Assembly: GCA_004764695.1 (NCBI GenBank)
Contig: SMSO01000033.1
Span: 2,247,001 to 2,311,000, forward strand
Direction: 5' to 3'
DNA: 64,000 nt
Origin: Schizochytrium sp. TIO01
Taxonomy: Eukaryota > Sar > Bigyra > Thraustochytrida > Thraustochytriidae
Positions 19,744 through 28,618 of this stretch are shown here, one piece after another. Below the pieces are notes generated by a model that was not told the origin of the DNA, searched no databases, and saw only the letters and a program-made list of their open reading frames with translations. A program made the translations under genes and the position numbers. Within the stretch, counting starts at the first letter, position 1, and each line of letters opens with the position of its first letter.

Positions 19744-22266
19744 TCAGGCTCCAGTTACGTCAGTGTTGGGATCATGGCAGTTTGCAAATGCAGCGTAATA
19801 GAAGAATCGATTCTCCTTTGAAATATTTCTTTGACCAAAGTGAGAGAGCAATCCATCAAATATGAGTGCGTCACCTCGCTTTAGAATAGGCTCCACCATA
19901 TCAATGAAGCTATCCCAGTCAGGAGGAGCAGAGTGGCGGTGAGAACGAGGCCAAACGCGAGTACCTCCAGTATCCTTTGTTTGAGTTGTGAGCGGGATGA
20001 GAATCGTCACATAATGTGTGCGAGGATTTTCATCCTTTCGGCCAGACCAGGAGCTATCCGTGTGTACTCGCTGGTCTACTGACCCAGGTGCAGAAAGCAT
20101 AATATCTTGTGTTCGTAATTTGGCGCCTTTGCATAGGAATTTAATAAAGTCATTCAACCCAGACTCTTTAAGTTGCTTTTCGACGGTGAAACAGGCCTCG
20201 CGGGGCAATGGCATGTCATACCGCCCAGGTTCACGAGTCACTAGAGGTGAAAGAACGGTCTCTCCAGCCAAGCCAAAGTTCTTGATGCAGGCCTTGATAG
20301 TGCGAATAGCCCCCATCCACTGTTGGTTGCCCTTGCGTTGGCGCATGAACATGTGGCGGTTGCGAGCTTCGAGTCCTTCTTCAGGTGGGCCGTTGAGCAT
20401 CAACTCAAGGTCTTTTTCTTGAAGAACTGAAGGGAACACAGTGTAGCCCTCTTCGAGAAACTCCTTCACATTAGAGCAGTCTTTGCGATCCTTGGCTTGG
20501 ATAATTTTAGTTTGCATCCACTTGCTGAGTTTCGGAACAACGGGAGCTGATTTCTTTGAATCAAATGTTTGGGAGTCCTCTGGCGAAGCTTGATCTGTAC
20601 AAGGTGAGGATGGTGTATCTGAGGACTTTGACGGGCTGTCAATAATGTTGCGCTTCGATTCTGAGCTTCTTTTCCTCTTCTTTTCGGATGCTTCGATGTC
20701 TGCTCCACCATTCTGAAAGAACTTGATTACCATCGGAATGGAGCGCAGGCGACGGCCGCTACTCCGCACATACACTGCACGTTGCCGCAATACCACATCG
20801 CCGTTAGGCTTTTTATCAGATTTCGTCTCAAACTCGATTGTCCACTTTTTTATGAGTTCTGGATTTAGATTGTTCTCCTCAAGTGAAGATCGAAGTTTTT
20901 GGAGAGTCTGCTCAACACGCACATGTTCAGGGTGGCGGCTCCGCACTTCAGGTACTGTATCCTTTGGTGAATCGGATTTCCTTTCTTCGTCTGTCTCATC
21001 TTCATCCTCTTCTCCTTCGTCTTCGTCATCGCTGTCTTTTTCGCTTTTGTCCTCATCATCTTCTTCCTCCTCACTTTCAGCTGATTCCTCCTGTGATTCC
21101 TCCTGTAAGCTTTCAAAGTACCTTCTCACAGCTGGAATAGATCGAAAGCGTTTTCCAGACTCAGTGACAAAGACAACACGATGGCGGATAATTTGATTCC
21201 CACTGCTGTCTCGATCTATTTTATTCTCGAAGGTGATTTCCCAGTCTTCGACAGCATCTTCTTCGACTCCAGCTGCTTCGCAAGCCTTCAAGAGTCTCTT
21301 ACGGGCTGTTGCTTTACGCTTTTCTTCTGAATGCCGACTATTCCATTCTGACTCGGGCTTTGCTTTGCATTTTTTGCCAGAACGTTTCTTTGGTCTAGGC
21401 TTTGAGGGCAGTGCATCGTCCTCTACCTCCTCCTCTTCTTCCTTCTCCATTTCTTCTTGCTCGTCCCCACTCGCAGCTTCTTTTTCTTGCTCTGCAGTAT
21501 CCTCCTCTCCCTCGCTCACTGACTCTTCATCGTCACTTTTGGAGTTCGTACTCTCTTCGTCCGAATTATCGTCATCGTCATCGTCATCATTATCATCGTC
21601 TTCATCTTCATCGATGTCGTCTTTGTTGGAGTTGTCTCCAACATTTTCCTTTTCCTCATCCTCCTCTTCGTCCTCAGACAATAGTTCTTCTTTCTTGTTA
21701 CTTTTCAGTGCCTTCGTCTTACGGGCCTTCTTCTTCACATGCTTGTCCTCCTCATCGTCGTCTTCATCTTCATCTTCATTCTCATCTTCGCCTTCGTCAT
21801 CACTCTGCGATTCAACGTCCTCATCGTCGACCTCTTCTTTGACCTTTTTATTCTTCTTCCTCGTTGTCCCAGTGGTATATCCAGATCCATTCTTAGACCT
21901 AGATTTCTTTGAGATGGTCTTCGAGTTTGGCCTTTTCTGGCCCTCGTTCTTGGCGTTCTGCTTGATTTTGTCCTCCATATACGTCCGAACCTCAGTCATG
22001 GACCTTAAGACCTTCTTTCTTTTGTATGTAAACACGAGCCTGCATTTCTGTTCCTGCTTCGAACGACTGCTCTTGCCAACTCTAGAGGATTTTACACGGA
22101 TAGGGATGAGCTTGACAGTAAGATCTTTCACGTCCGTTTCATCACCATTAAGTTCGTCCAATATCAGACATTTGATTTTGGCTTTAGCTGTATTAAGCCG
22201 CTCATTCTTCGGCACACATTTTCGGCCGGTATTTGTCCTCTTGGACCTGGCAGACCTTCGGGCCAT
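19744..22266 (-). CDS. Protein with three MBD-like repeats and a C-terminal PhyH-type Fe(II)/2-oxoglutarate dioxygenase
   Basis: The protein has 840 residues if started at the first ATG (M-A-R-R-S-A-R). The frame is open for 109 codons further upstream, but without an ATG and with an odd hydrophobic translation, so I take that part as 5' UTR. Three related segments (about residues 20-100, 318-385, 447-520) end in the pattern [V/A]-x-x-x-S-G-[K/R]-[R/K]-[F/L]-R-S-[I/M]-x-x-V-x-x-[Y/F]-[F/M]. This is the core of MBD/TAM domains; repeat 1 is the most divergent. They are separated by long Asp/Glu/Ser-rich linkers. The C-terminal part (about 590-840) fits phytanoyl-CoA-dioxygenase-like enzymes: H735-x-D737 and H809 as iron ligands and R820 as the 2-oxoglutarate arginine. 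An oxygenase acting on chromatin or DNA is inference. The substrate is unknown. Confidence 0.8.
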   Translation of the reverse strand: MARRSARSKRTNTGRKCVPKNERLNTAKAKIKCLILDELNGDETDVKDLTVKLIPIRVKSSRVGKSSRSKQEQKCRLVFTYKRKKVLRSMTEVRTYMEDKIKQNAKNEGQKRPNSKTISKKSRSKNGSGYTTGTTRKKNKKVKEEVDDEDVESQSDDEGEDENEDEDEDDDEEDKHVKKKARKTKALKSNKKEELLSEDEEEDEEKENVGDNSNKDDIDEDEDDDNDDDDDDDNSDEESTNSKSDDEESVSEGEEDTAEQEKEAASGDEQEEMEKEEEEEVEDDALPSKPRPKKRSGKKCKAKPESEWNSRHSEEKRKATARKRLLKACEAAGVEEDAVEDWEITFENKIDRDSSGNQIIRHRVVFVTESGKRFRSIPAVRRYFESLQEESQEESAESEEEEDDEDKSEKDSDDEDEGEEDEDETDEERKSDSPKDTVPEVRSRHPEHVRVEQTLQKLRSSLEENNLNPELIKKWTIEFETKSDKKPNGDVVLRQRAVYVRSSGRRLRSIPMVIKFFQNGGADIEASEKKRKRSSESKRNIIDSPSKSSDTPSSPCTDQASPEDSQTFDSKKSAPVVPKLSKWMQTKIIQAKDRKDCSNVKEFLEEGYTVFPSVLQEKDLELMLNGPPEEGLEARNRHMFMRQRKGNQQWMGAIRTIKACIKNFGLAGETVLSPLVTREPGRYDMPLPREACFTVEKQLKESGLNDFIKFLCKGAKLRTQDIMLSAPGSVDQRVHTDSSWSGRKDENPRTHYVTILIPLTTQTKDTGGTRVWPRSHRHSAPPDWDSFIDMVEPILKRGDALIFDGLLSHFGQRNISKENRFFYYAAFANCHDPNTDVTGA

Positions 22267-25083
22267 ACTCGCTGCGACGTTCCTAGGCTCCACACCAAAT
22301 GCAAAGATGCCCAGTCCAGGGCGTGCAATGCAATGACACAGGTCAAGGCCGAGAAGCCAAAGTTGTCCAAACCGGGGAAGAAGACCAAAGAATGGGAAAA
22401 AAAGCAAAGAAACACTGAAGAAAATAAAAAACAAAAAGACGAGAAAGGAAATGAATGGAATCAATTCACCTCGCGAGAATGCGCAGCCAGCCAGCCACGC
22501 CTCTTGGACCGCCGCTTCTCCAAGCAAACCAATGCCAAAAGGGAAATTAACGAAAAGAGCTACGCCTCCGCGACGTGCCCGCGCAGCGAGCAACCGGACC
22601 CACTTCGGCCAACGGAGTCCTCCCCAGTGGTTGCCGCTTTGCAGTTAGTCAATCAAGTCGAAGTTTTGATCACTGGAGGCTCAATAGAACCCCGCTAGTC
22701 CAAACCATAGAACACCACCCAGAGCTTTAGTATAGGCGGTGTGCTGGCAGTTTGCTCTACTATGTACAGAAATACTCCACTGTAATCGACAATACTCTAC
22801 TATCCAAGAGGTCGTTTAACCCATTCAAAGCGGTGGCGTCAAGTGAGTTATAGGCGGAAACCAGACAGAGAAGCGTCCCGGTGGCCTCGAGCTCTCCAGC
22901 GAGCGCGAGTCATTTATAGTGGATGCAGTACATCATCAATGTAAACGCCTGTCCCAAGCTTGAGTTTCGTAGCTCCATTGGAGTGCAGAGCAATTTTCGG
23001 ATACATGCAAACGGCTTCGATTCAATTTGATCTGCTTGCGAACGATTTTCAGACGGGCCGATTCTTGGTGAGGACGCAAGCCATAACACGAACTGAGCCT
23101 GCTTCGAAAATATGGAAATGGCCTGGAATGAAACGAATGGAGAATCGAAGACTTGCGATGGTGGGTGGGTAGGGAGAGAAATACCTGCTCTCGCCTTCTC
23201 TGCTATGTGGGGATTGCAGCGATGTCTTCAAGTTGATTCCCTTTCCGTCGGTGGAGTATTTCCCACGATGCTAATGGTGTTTTGATGCTGGCTGGTGCTG
23301 ACCAAATCGATGATGACCTCAATTTCAGATGAGGAAGCATATGTATGCGGTAATAACGAAGATAGAGCAGGAATGCAATTTAGAGATAGCATAACTAGAT
23401 CTGAAATGCGCTGCTTTAAGAGAACAATACAGCGGCCTGCAAAATCCAGATTTTACATCTCGCGACAGATCTAGTGGATGTGCTTGAAAGTGAAGAGATC
23501 CAGGGCGCTGGTTTTTACCACTCTTGTTGCATGTGCCAACCTCTTGGCGAGTGCAGTTGGAGATTACAATCTCAGCGACTCTCTGACCTTCGCCCTGAAT
23601 ATAAAGAAGACTGTGATTCATGTGCGAAGCAATCAGAAATTAACTTCTGCAAGTTTGCTGCTCACAATGGTGATAAAACAGGTACACATCCCCACGCCGC
23701 GACTCAGAGACCCGTGCTGGAGCAGAATTGCCACTGTAATTGGCGTGGTAGTCCCAGCACTCTACGCCGCGCCACAGTGATCTGCATTCTTCATCTTCAA
23801 TGTCAAGTACAGCAATAATGAGCCAGGACTAAAATTAGAAGAACCAAGAGAAAGGTCAGCATCATGATTGATTTTTACACTTAAAATAAATATTAAAACA
23901 AATTTTTTCTTTTTTCTTTTTTTTCAACAAATCCCAAATGAATTTACTTAAGGTGCCCATCTCACTACTTAAACTCCAATTCACACTCGTAGACCTAAAC
24001 CCATGCCACAAGAATCACAGCAGAGCTATCAGTGGGGCTCAGTCCACCTAGCAGCCTCTTGCTCGCGGTGTTCGCGTATCTATCACTCTACCCTGCTCTC
24101 ATGTTTATTCATGAATATCCACGCTGCCACAGTCTTTGACAAATTCAGAGACAATAACTACCTCGGTAAATATCAGCGACCTTGGGCTAGTATGAACCAA
24201 AAGCAGATGAAATACGAAAATCCTTGCTCTAATTCATATTGCTTTTATTCATCTTCTTCATTTATCCAACTAAAGCTAAAGATGCTGTTATGCCCGTGCT
24301 CAAATGGCCATTATAATTCGTTAAGAATTCTGCAGATTGTACCTTATAACCTTCTGAAGTAGAGAAGTTTTTTTTTTTTCAAGTTATACGGCAAAGCCAA
24401 AGCTTGTTCATGCCAAATTGCTTCGCGCTTTGCAGTGAGTAAGGCAGTAAATGAAGTTATTATATATTTTGTGGCAAAGACGCTATGAGCAGGAAATACA
24501 GAAAATAATCATGTCGATTTCGAGTTTGCACAATAAAATAAATGATGTCCTCTTCGACTCCGAAAACTTCCCAGATGACCCAAAACTTGATATCAGTCTA
24601 AGAAGCCCCTTGGCAATAGCCTCGTTCCAAATGAATTTATTTCATAAGTTTATTCGCAAGGCAGCAGGCGTTTGGGTTTTCTCTACGGATGCAACTAAAC
24701 ATAAATCCACTGCAACGTCTGAGAAGTTTCGTTCTTCTTTTATTAGTTGTTTTCCTTATCTGAGTCATAATGTTCTATGTGTTCTCTTGCACGTTTTAAA
24801 AGGAACAAGAACAGACAGAACAGACTTTGAGAAAAAGAAGAAAAGAACGAATTTAAAAATCAATCCGACAGAAGCGCATCTCTCGCGCCTCGGCGCCTTT
24901 GAAGCGGCTCTCATTCGCTCTTCAGCTGCTAGCCATTCGGCATCGTGTTCACCGGCCCTCCTGCAGGTTCACCCGTCCTCTGGTGGCAAGAAAAGCGTTT
25001 GCTTCTTTCCCTTTTTGGTGTGGCTAAATTGAATAATCAGCTCACTCGCCCACGAGACTCAACCCTCCAGACTCAAGAGCGCC
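22267..25083. other. Intergenic region between the MBD-PhyH gene and UBE2J2
   Basis: This holds the divergent upstream regions of the MBD-PhyH gene (-) and UBE2J2 (+). One broken-looking frame at 23478-23867 is listed separately. A 193-codon ATG frame at 24451-25032 runs into the UBE2J2 promoter. Its translation is not recognisable, so I do not call it. A T-rich run lies at 24369-24380 and an AT-rich block at 23870-23940. Confidence 0.5.
23478..23867 (+). pseudogene. Possible degraded or readthrough membrane-protein frame with one in-frame TGA
   Basis: An ATG frame begins with a basic, then hydrophobic N-terminus resembling a signal peptide. After about 100 codons it meets a TGA at 23778-23780, then stays open in the same frame for 28 more codons to a second TGA. 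The stop lies inside what would be one continuous hydrophobic helix (A-T-V-I-G-V-V-V-P-A-L-Y-A-A, then F-F-I-F-N-V). This may be a decayed gene, an unrecognised exon arrangement or chance. No family is recognised. Confidence 0.2.
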
Positions 25084-26287
25084 ATGGCCCAGAACGTGTG
25101 CCGCAAGCGTCTTCAACGAGAGCTTGTGGCGCTCAAGAAAAACCCAGTAGAGCACGTGCAAGCGGTTCCACACGAGAAGAATATCCTCGAGTGGCACTAT
25201 GTTATCGAGGGCCCTAAAGACAGCGTGTAAGTCAAACAAAACAAATAGATCACCAAATAGCCCGACGTGTTTAGTTGCATGATTTTGCGCAATCTCTATG
25301 CGGCGGAGAAGAAAAGTGAGCCTTGAACCAAATGCTGAGCTAATGTTGGCATTCCTATGCTGCTAATAAATTCCAAAGACTGCTGAAGAATTGCTCACGG
25401 TATTTACCGTTTATTGTTTTTCCTGGTGATCAATTATATTCTTTTGGAGGGTGTGGGAGGCAATAGCTTTTTAGGCTCTGTGCTCCGTTCACAATGTGGC
25501 TATGGAAAAAGAGAGGGAGAAAATATGTTAAATTGCTTAGAGCGCTAAACACGGCAAGAAATGGAAGAAACTAACGAGCTACTTGGGTTCTGCTACGTGC
25601 ATAAACTTGCAATTTACTTTTTGCCATAACGGGCGTTGCGCAATTTGGTCCTGCAGGTATGAAGGAGGAATCTATCATGGCATTTTGCGATTTCCTAAGG
25701 AGTACCCTTACAAGCCGCCTTCAATTTTGATGTTCACTAAAAACGGTCGTTTCAAGACGAATGTGCGGTTATGTCTAAGCATGTCAGATTTCCATCCAGA
25801 AACATGGAACCCGATGTGGTCTGTGAGCTCTATTCTTTCGGGTTTGTTATCTTTTATGCTTGACTCTGCACCGACCTTGGGCTCTATGGAAACCTCTGAT
25901 GCCCAGCGTCGTTCTCTCGCTGCCAAAAGTCTTGAAGAGAATGTCCGTAACAAGGACTTTTGTACGCTTTTCCCAGAATACGTCGAAATGTACAAAAAGA
26001 AGAAAAATGGCTCACGCAAGGCCACAATCGATGGCGGAGCACGAGCTCCTGGCGCCGGGGCTAGCGCAAAGGACGCAACCACCCCCCCTGCAGCACCCGG
26101 CTCTATAAACACAGCTGTTGATGCCGCAACTGATGGCACTCCAGCGAATGTGGCAGCGAATGCCCAGGCAAAACAAGCTACAAAATCCATGAGCACGTTC
26201 TCATGGTCCCTTTCTGCTGTTGTGGTGCTGGTTATTGCAGCGTCTCTATATTGGGTGTGGGGTGAAGATAACCTCAAGCTTTACTAA
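25084..26287 (+). CDS. UBE2J2: ER tail-anchored ubiquitin-conjugating enzyme UBE2J2/Ubc6-like
   Basis: There are two exons, 25084-25226 and 25657-26287, joined over a 430-base GT-AG intron (GTAAGT...CTGCAG) that splits a Val codon. The product is 257 residues. The first about 165 residues match the UBE2J2/Ubc6 E2 fold closely: an N-I-L-E-W-H-Y segment, Y-E-G-G-x-Y-H-G, the P-P-S-I segment, N-G-R-F, and active-site C87 in R-L-C-L-S, followed by D-F-H-P-x-T-W-N-P. An Ala/Pro/Thr-rich linker leads to one hydrophobic helix at about residues 226-250, the tail anchor that places Ubc6-type enzymes in the ER membrane. The known role is E2 for ER-associated degradation. The length is usual for the family. 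The start ATG has G at -3 and is followed by GCC. Confidence 0.95.
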
Positions 26288-26853
26288 AAAAACTTATGTG
26301 AGCGTATTTTTTTTAAAGAATATCCTGCTAGGGACAAGGCGATTGAACAAAGTCGTGCTTAATCCCTTTTTCGTTTTGACTAAACCTAAAGTTAAAAGTT
26401 TACCTCTGTCAATACCTGCATTCTAGATTTTATCAAAAGTACTTGTGATTATTCAAGTTTAGTCTCGACTGTTTTCACTTCAGCTTTGGAAATCATGTAA
26501 GTTCACTTATAAATTTAGATATAGAAAAGTGGCAAGGTACTTTAGAGTACCAACTAAGATAACTACTGTCAAGTTTTTAATACTCTTAGGGAGAAAAAGC
26601 ACCATTCGTCGTTTGAGGTTTTGGTACCTTTGATGTTACATATAAAGATTCGTTGACTTGGAGATAATCGCTAATGATTATCAAGTCACAGTGAGACCGT
26701 GAACAGAGAATGTGAAAGCGCTAGCTTCCTCCTCACCCTCTCCAACTTCTACGATCTGATTGTTTTTTTTGTTTTTTTGTTTTTTTTTAATGTTCTCACG
26801 AAGCAAGTGAGGAAAGAACATTGTAAAGATTGTGAGCATCTCCTTCGAGGTTT
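26288..26853. other. Convergent AT-rich intergenic region
   Basis: This lies between the stops of UBE2J2 (+) and the ESCO-like gene (-). It has T-rich runs at 26761-26790. No gene is seen. Confidence 0.6.
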
Positions 26854-27879
26854 TCATTTTACTCGAGCAACAATGTTTGTTTGGCTCTCTTCAACTAGCG
26901 GGTGTTCATCCTCTTTTTCTTTTGGCTCGCTAAATGTAAACTCAGACGGTTCAACTTGTTCATGTTGACTGCTAGCAACAACCTTTGGCACAACAACTTC
27001 TTTTTTAGGTAAAAGACTGTATACACACACATCAGATTCACTATCCACACCTGTGTACGCAGCAGCAAAGGCCCGGCCTTCCGAGGTCGGCTGAGAAAAT
27101 GCAATGCTTTGGCGCGGAACTAGAAATCCGTATATACAGTGAGCACGCCCGCAATCTAGCATTCTGCGCGCAATGTTCTTGCGCCGAAAGCTCGGAGAGA
27201 CCCAGATCTGCAAGACGCCCAAAGCAGGTTTCAACGATGCGCTCGATAGGTTAATCCAACTATGTTGTTTTTGTGAGACGCGCTCCAATGTCAAAAGTCC
27301 TGCGATCTTGTTGTCTGCGATGTAAATAAGGTTCCATCGCATAGGGCTATCTACCCAGCCTTCAATGCTATCAGCAAACCCCATCTCGGGGTCAATCACA
27401 CGTTCTTTATACTCATGTACAAACTTCACTAGCGTACTTTTGAGAGCCTGGCCTCCTCGGGGCAGAAGCACCACGCATTCCTTATCATCCTGAAACCTCG
27501 TGCGGATCCACTCCGTGCGAAGTGATTTGGGAGGTAGTCCTGCTTCTGCGAGAGCACCAAGCTCATGGTTAGCTCGCCTGCAAAATGTCTTGTGGGCAGA
27601 CTCATCAGATTCCACGCCTGGAGCATACATCATGCCACATTTGAGGCACGTCTTGCGCTCAAAGTGTTTCTGTCCAAAGTCAAGAAATACCTGTTGACCA
27701 GACTTCTTGCTAGCTTGCCTTTTCACAGAGCTGGCCTCTGGAGAAAGACCGTTTAAGCGAGCTCGTTTGCCAAGCCCTTGAGAAGCAGCCCTACTCGCGG
27801 TTGGGCTTGTCCACGAGTCCCACCGCTGTCGCTTTGCTACCACGCTTTTGCGAGCCCCTTTGAGCGGGAACATTGACAT
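26854..27879 (-). CDS. Eco1/ESCO-type cohesin acetyltransferase
   Basis: This is a 341-residue intron-free frame starting M-S-M-F-P. After a basic N-terminal tail comes the family's zinc finger: C78-x2-C81-G-M...H96-x3-C100. The last ligand is Cys where the family normally has His. The C-terminal acetyltransferase domain contains the Q-I-W-V-S-x-x-x-R-R-K-N-I-A-R-R-M segment, the acetyl-CoA loop with Asn where Gly is common in GNATs, and the signature I-A-F-S-x-P-T-x-x-G-x-x-F-A. Eco1/ESCO acetylates the cohesin subunit Smc3 in S phase to lock sister-chromatid cohesion. After the conserved domain the protein continues for about 65 Glu/Val-rich residues that the usual family members lack. It acts in the nucleus. 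Confidence 0.92.
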   Translation of the reverse strand: MSMFPLKGARKSVVAKRQRWDSWTSPTASRAASQGLGKRARLNGLSPEASSVKRQASKKSGQQVFLDFGQKHFERKTCLKCGMMYAPGVESDESAHKTFCRRANHELGALAEAGLPPKSLRTEWIRTRFQDDKECVVLLPRGGQALKSTLVKFVHEYKERVIDPEMGFADSIEGWVDSPMRWNLIYIADNKIAGLLTLERVSQKQHSWINLSSASLKPALGVLQIWVSPSFRRKNIARRMLDCGRAHCIYGFLVPRQSIAFSQPTSEGRAFAAAYTGVDSESDVCVYSLLPKKEVVVPKVVASSQHEQVEPSEFTFSEPKEKEDEHPLVEESQTNIVARVK

Positions 27880-28618
27880 GGCCTAACGACGAGAATCGCA
27901 GTCCACTGATCGATTACTGCCCTGCAATAGCCTTCACCAAGAAAGGGAGAGGAAAAGAGACCCTTTGCCAATCGCGAATGAGATTGGTGTGTGCAGCTCA
28001 AATGTCTGCCTGAACTCTGTTGCGTTGCTCGAGCGGCTGAGCGATCGATTGTCTTATACTTTCAGTCTCTTCTCTTTACAAGTGCTTCATAAAGGGCAAA
28101 GCATGGTAGGTAGTTAAGTTAGTATGGGGTGGGAAAAATAAAAATTTCTCATATTTTTCATATTTTTAAAAAAGTTGAAAGAATGACTGTTATAAAGCAC
28201 TGAGACAGGGTTATCATGACAGGCAAAGCTTGCGGAGAACTAAGTGTGCTATTACTTTTATAAAAATTAAAAGGGGTTAAATAAAAAGAAAACTCCTCGA
28301 TGTCCTCAGAAGCATTTTTGACCTTGAGGAGTAAAAAATCTATTTTGAACAATCTCCACTTTTGTTCACTTTGTCATGTCATGTTGTGGGAAGAAAGAAA
28401 TTTGCATGCACGATGTGATGAGAAGAACTCGAATGCAAATGATAGATTTCAGAATGATCTCGCACATTTGTTGAGGATATGTAGTAGAGCCGCGATCCAA
28501 GAGTCAAGGATGAAACCAAAAGTAGGCATATTGGGTATAAATTGAAAAAAAGAATTTGTAAATTTTACCAATTGAGAAAAACAAATAACAAACATGGGCT
28601 AATTAAGGGATGAGCAAC
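27880..28618. other. Intergenic region between the ESCO-like gene and the BAZ2-like gene
   Basis: Both neighbours are on the minus strand, so this holds the ESCO-like promoter (left end) and the BAZ2-like 3' flank (right end). AT-rich from about 28130. No gene or repeat is seen. Confidence 0.6.

Noticed and set aside
21233-22336. 367-codon Ser-rich frame on the plus strand
   Set aside because: It is the complement of the Asp/Glu-rich linkers of the MBD-PhyH gene; GAT/GAG repeats read as Ser/Leu codons on the other strand.
22267-22593. 109-codon N-terminal extension of the MBD-PhyH frame with a hydrophobic segment
   Set aside because: It begins at TTG and has no ATG before M-A-R-R. A membrane helix ahead of a nuclear-type protein is unlikely, so I treat it as 5' UTR.
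24451-25032. 193-codon ATG frame upstream of UBE2J2
   Set aside because: It has no recognisable motif, the second half is composed of low-complexity and arbitrary residues, and it runs into the UBE2J2 promoter. Only RNA data could rescue it.
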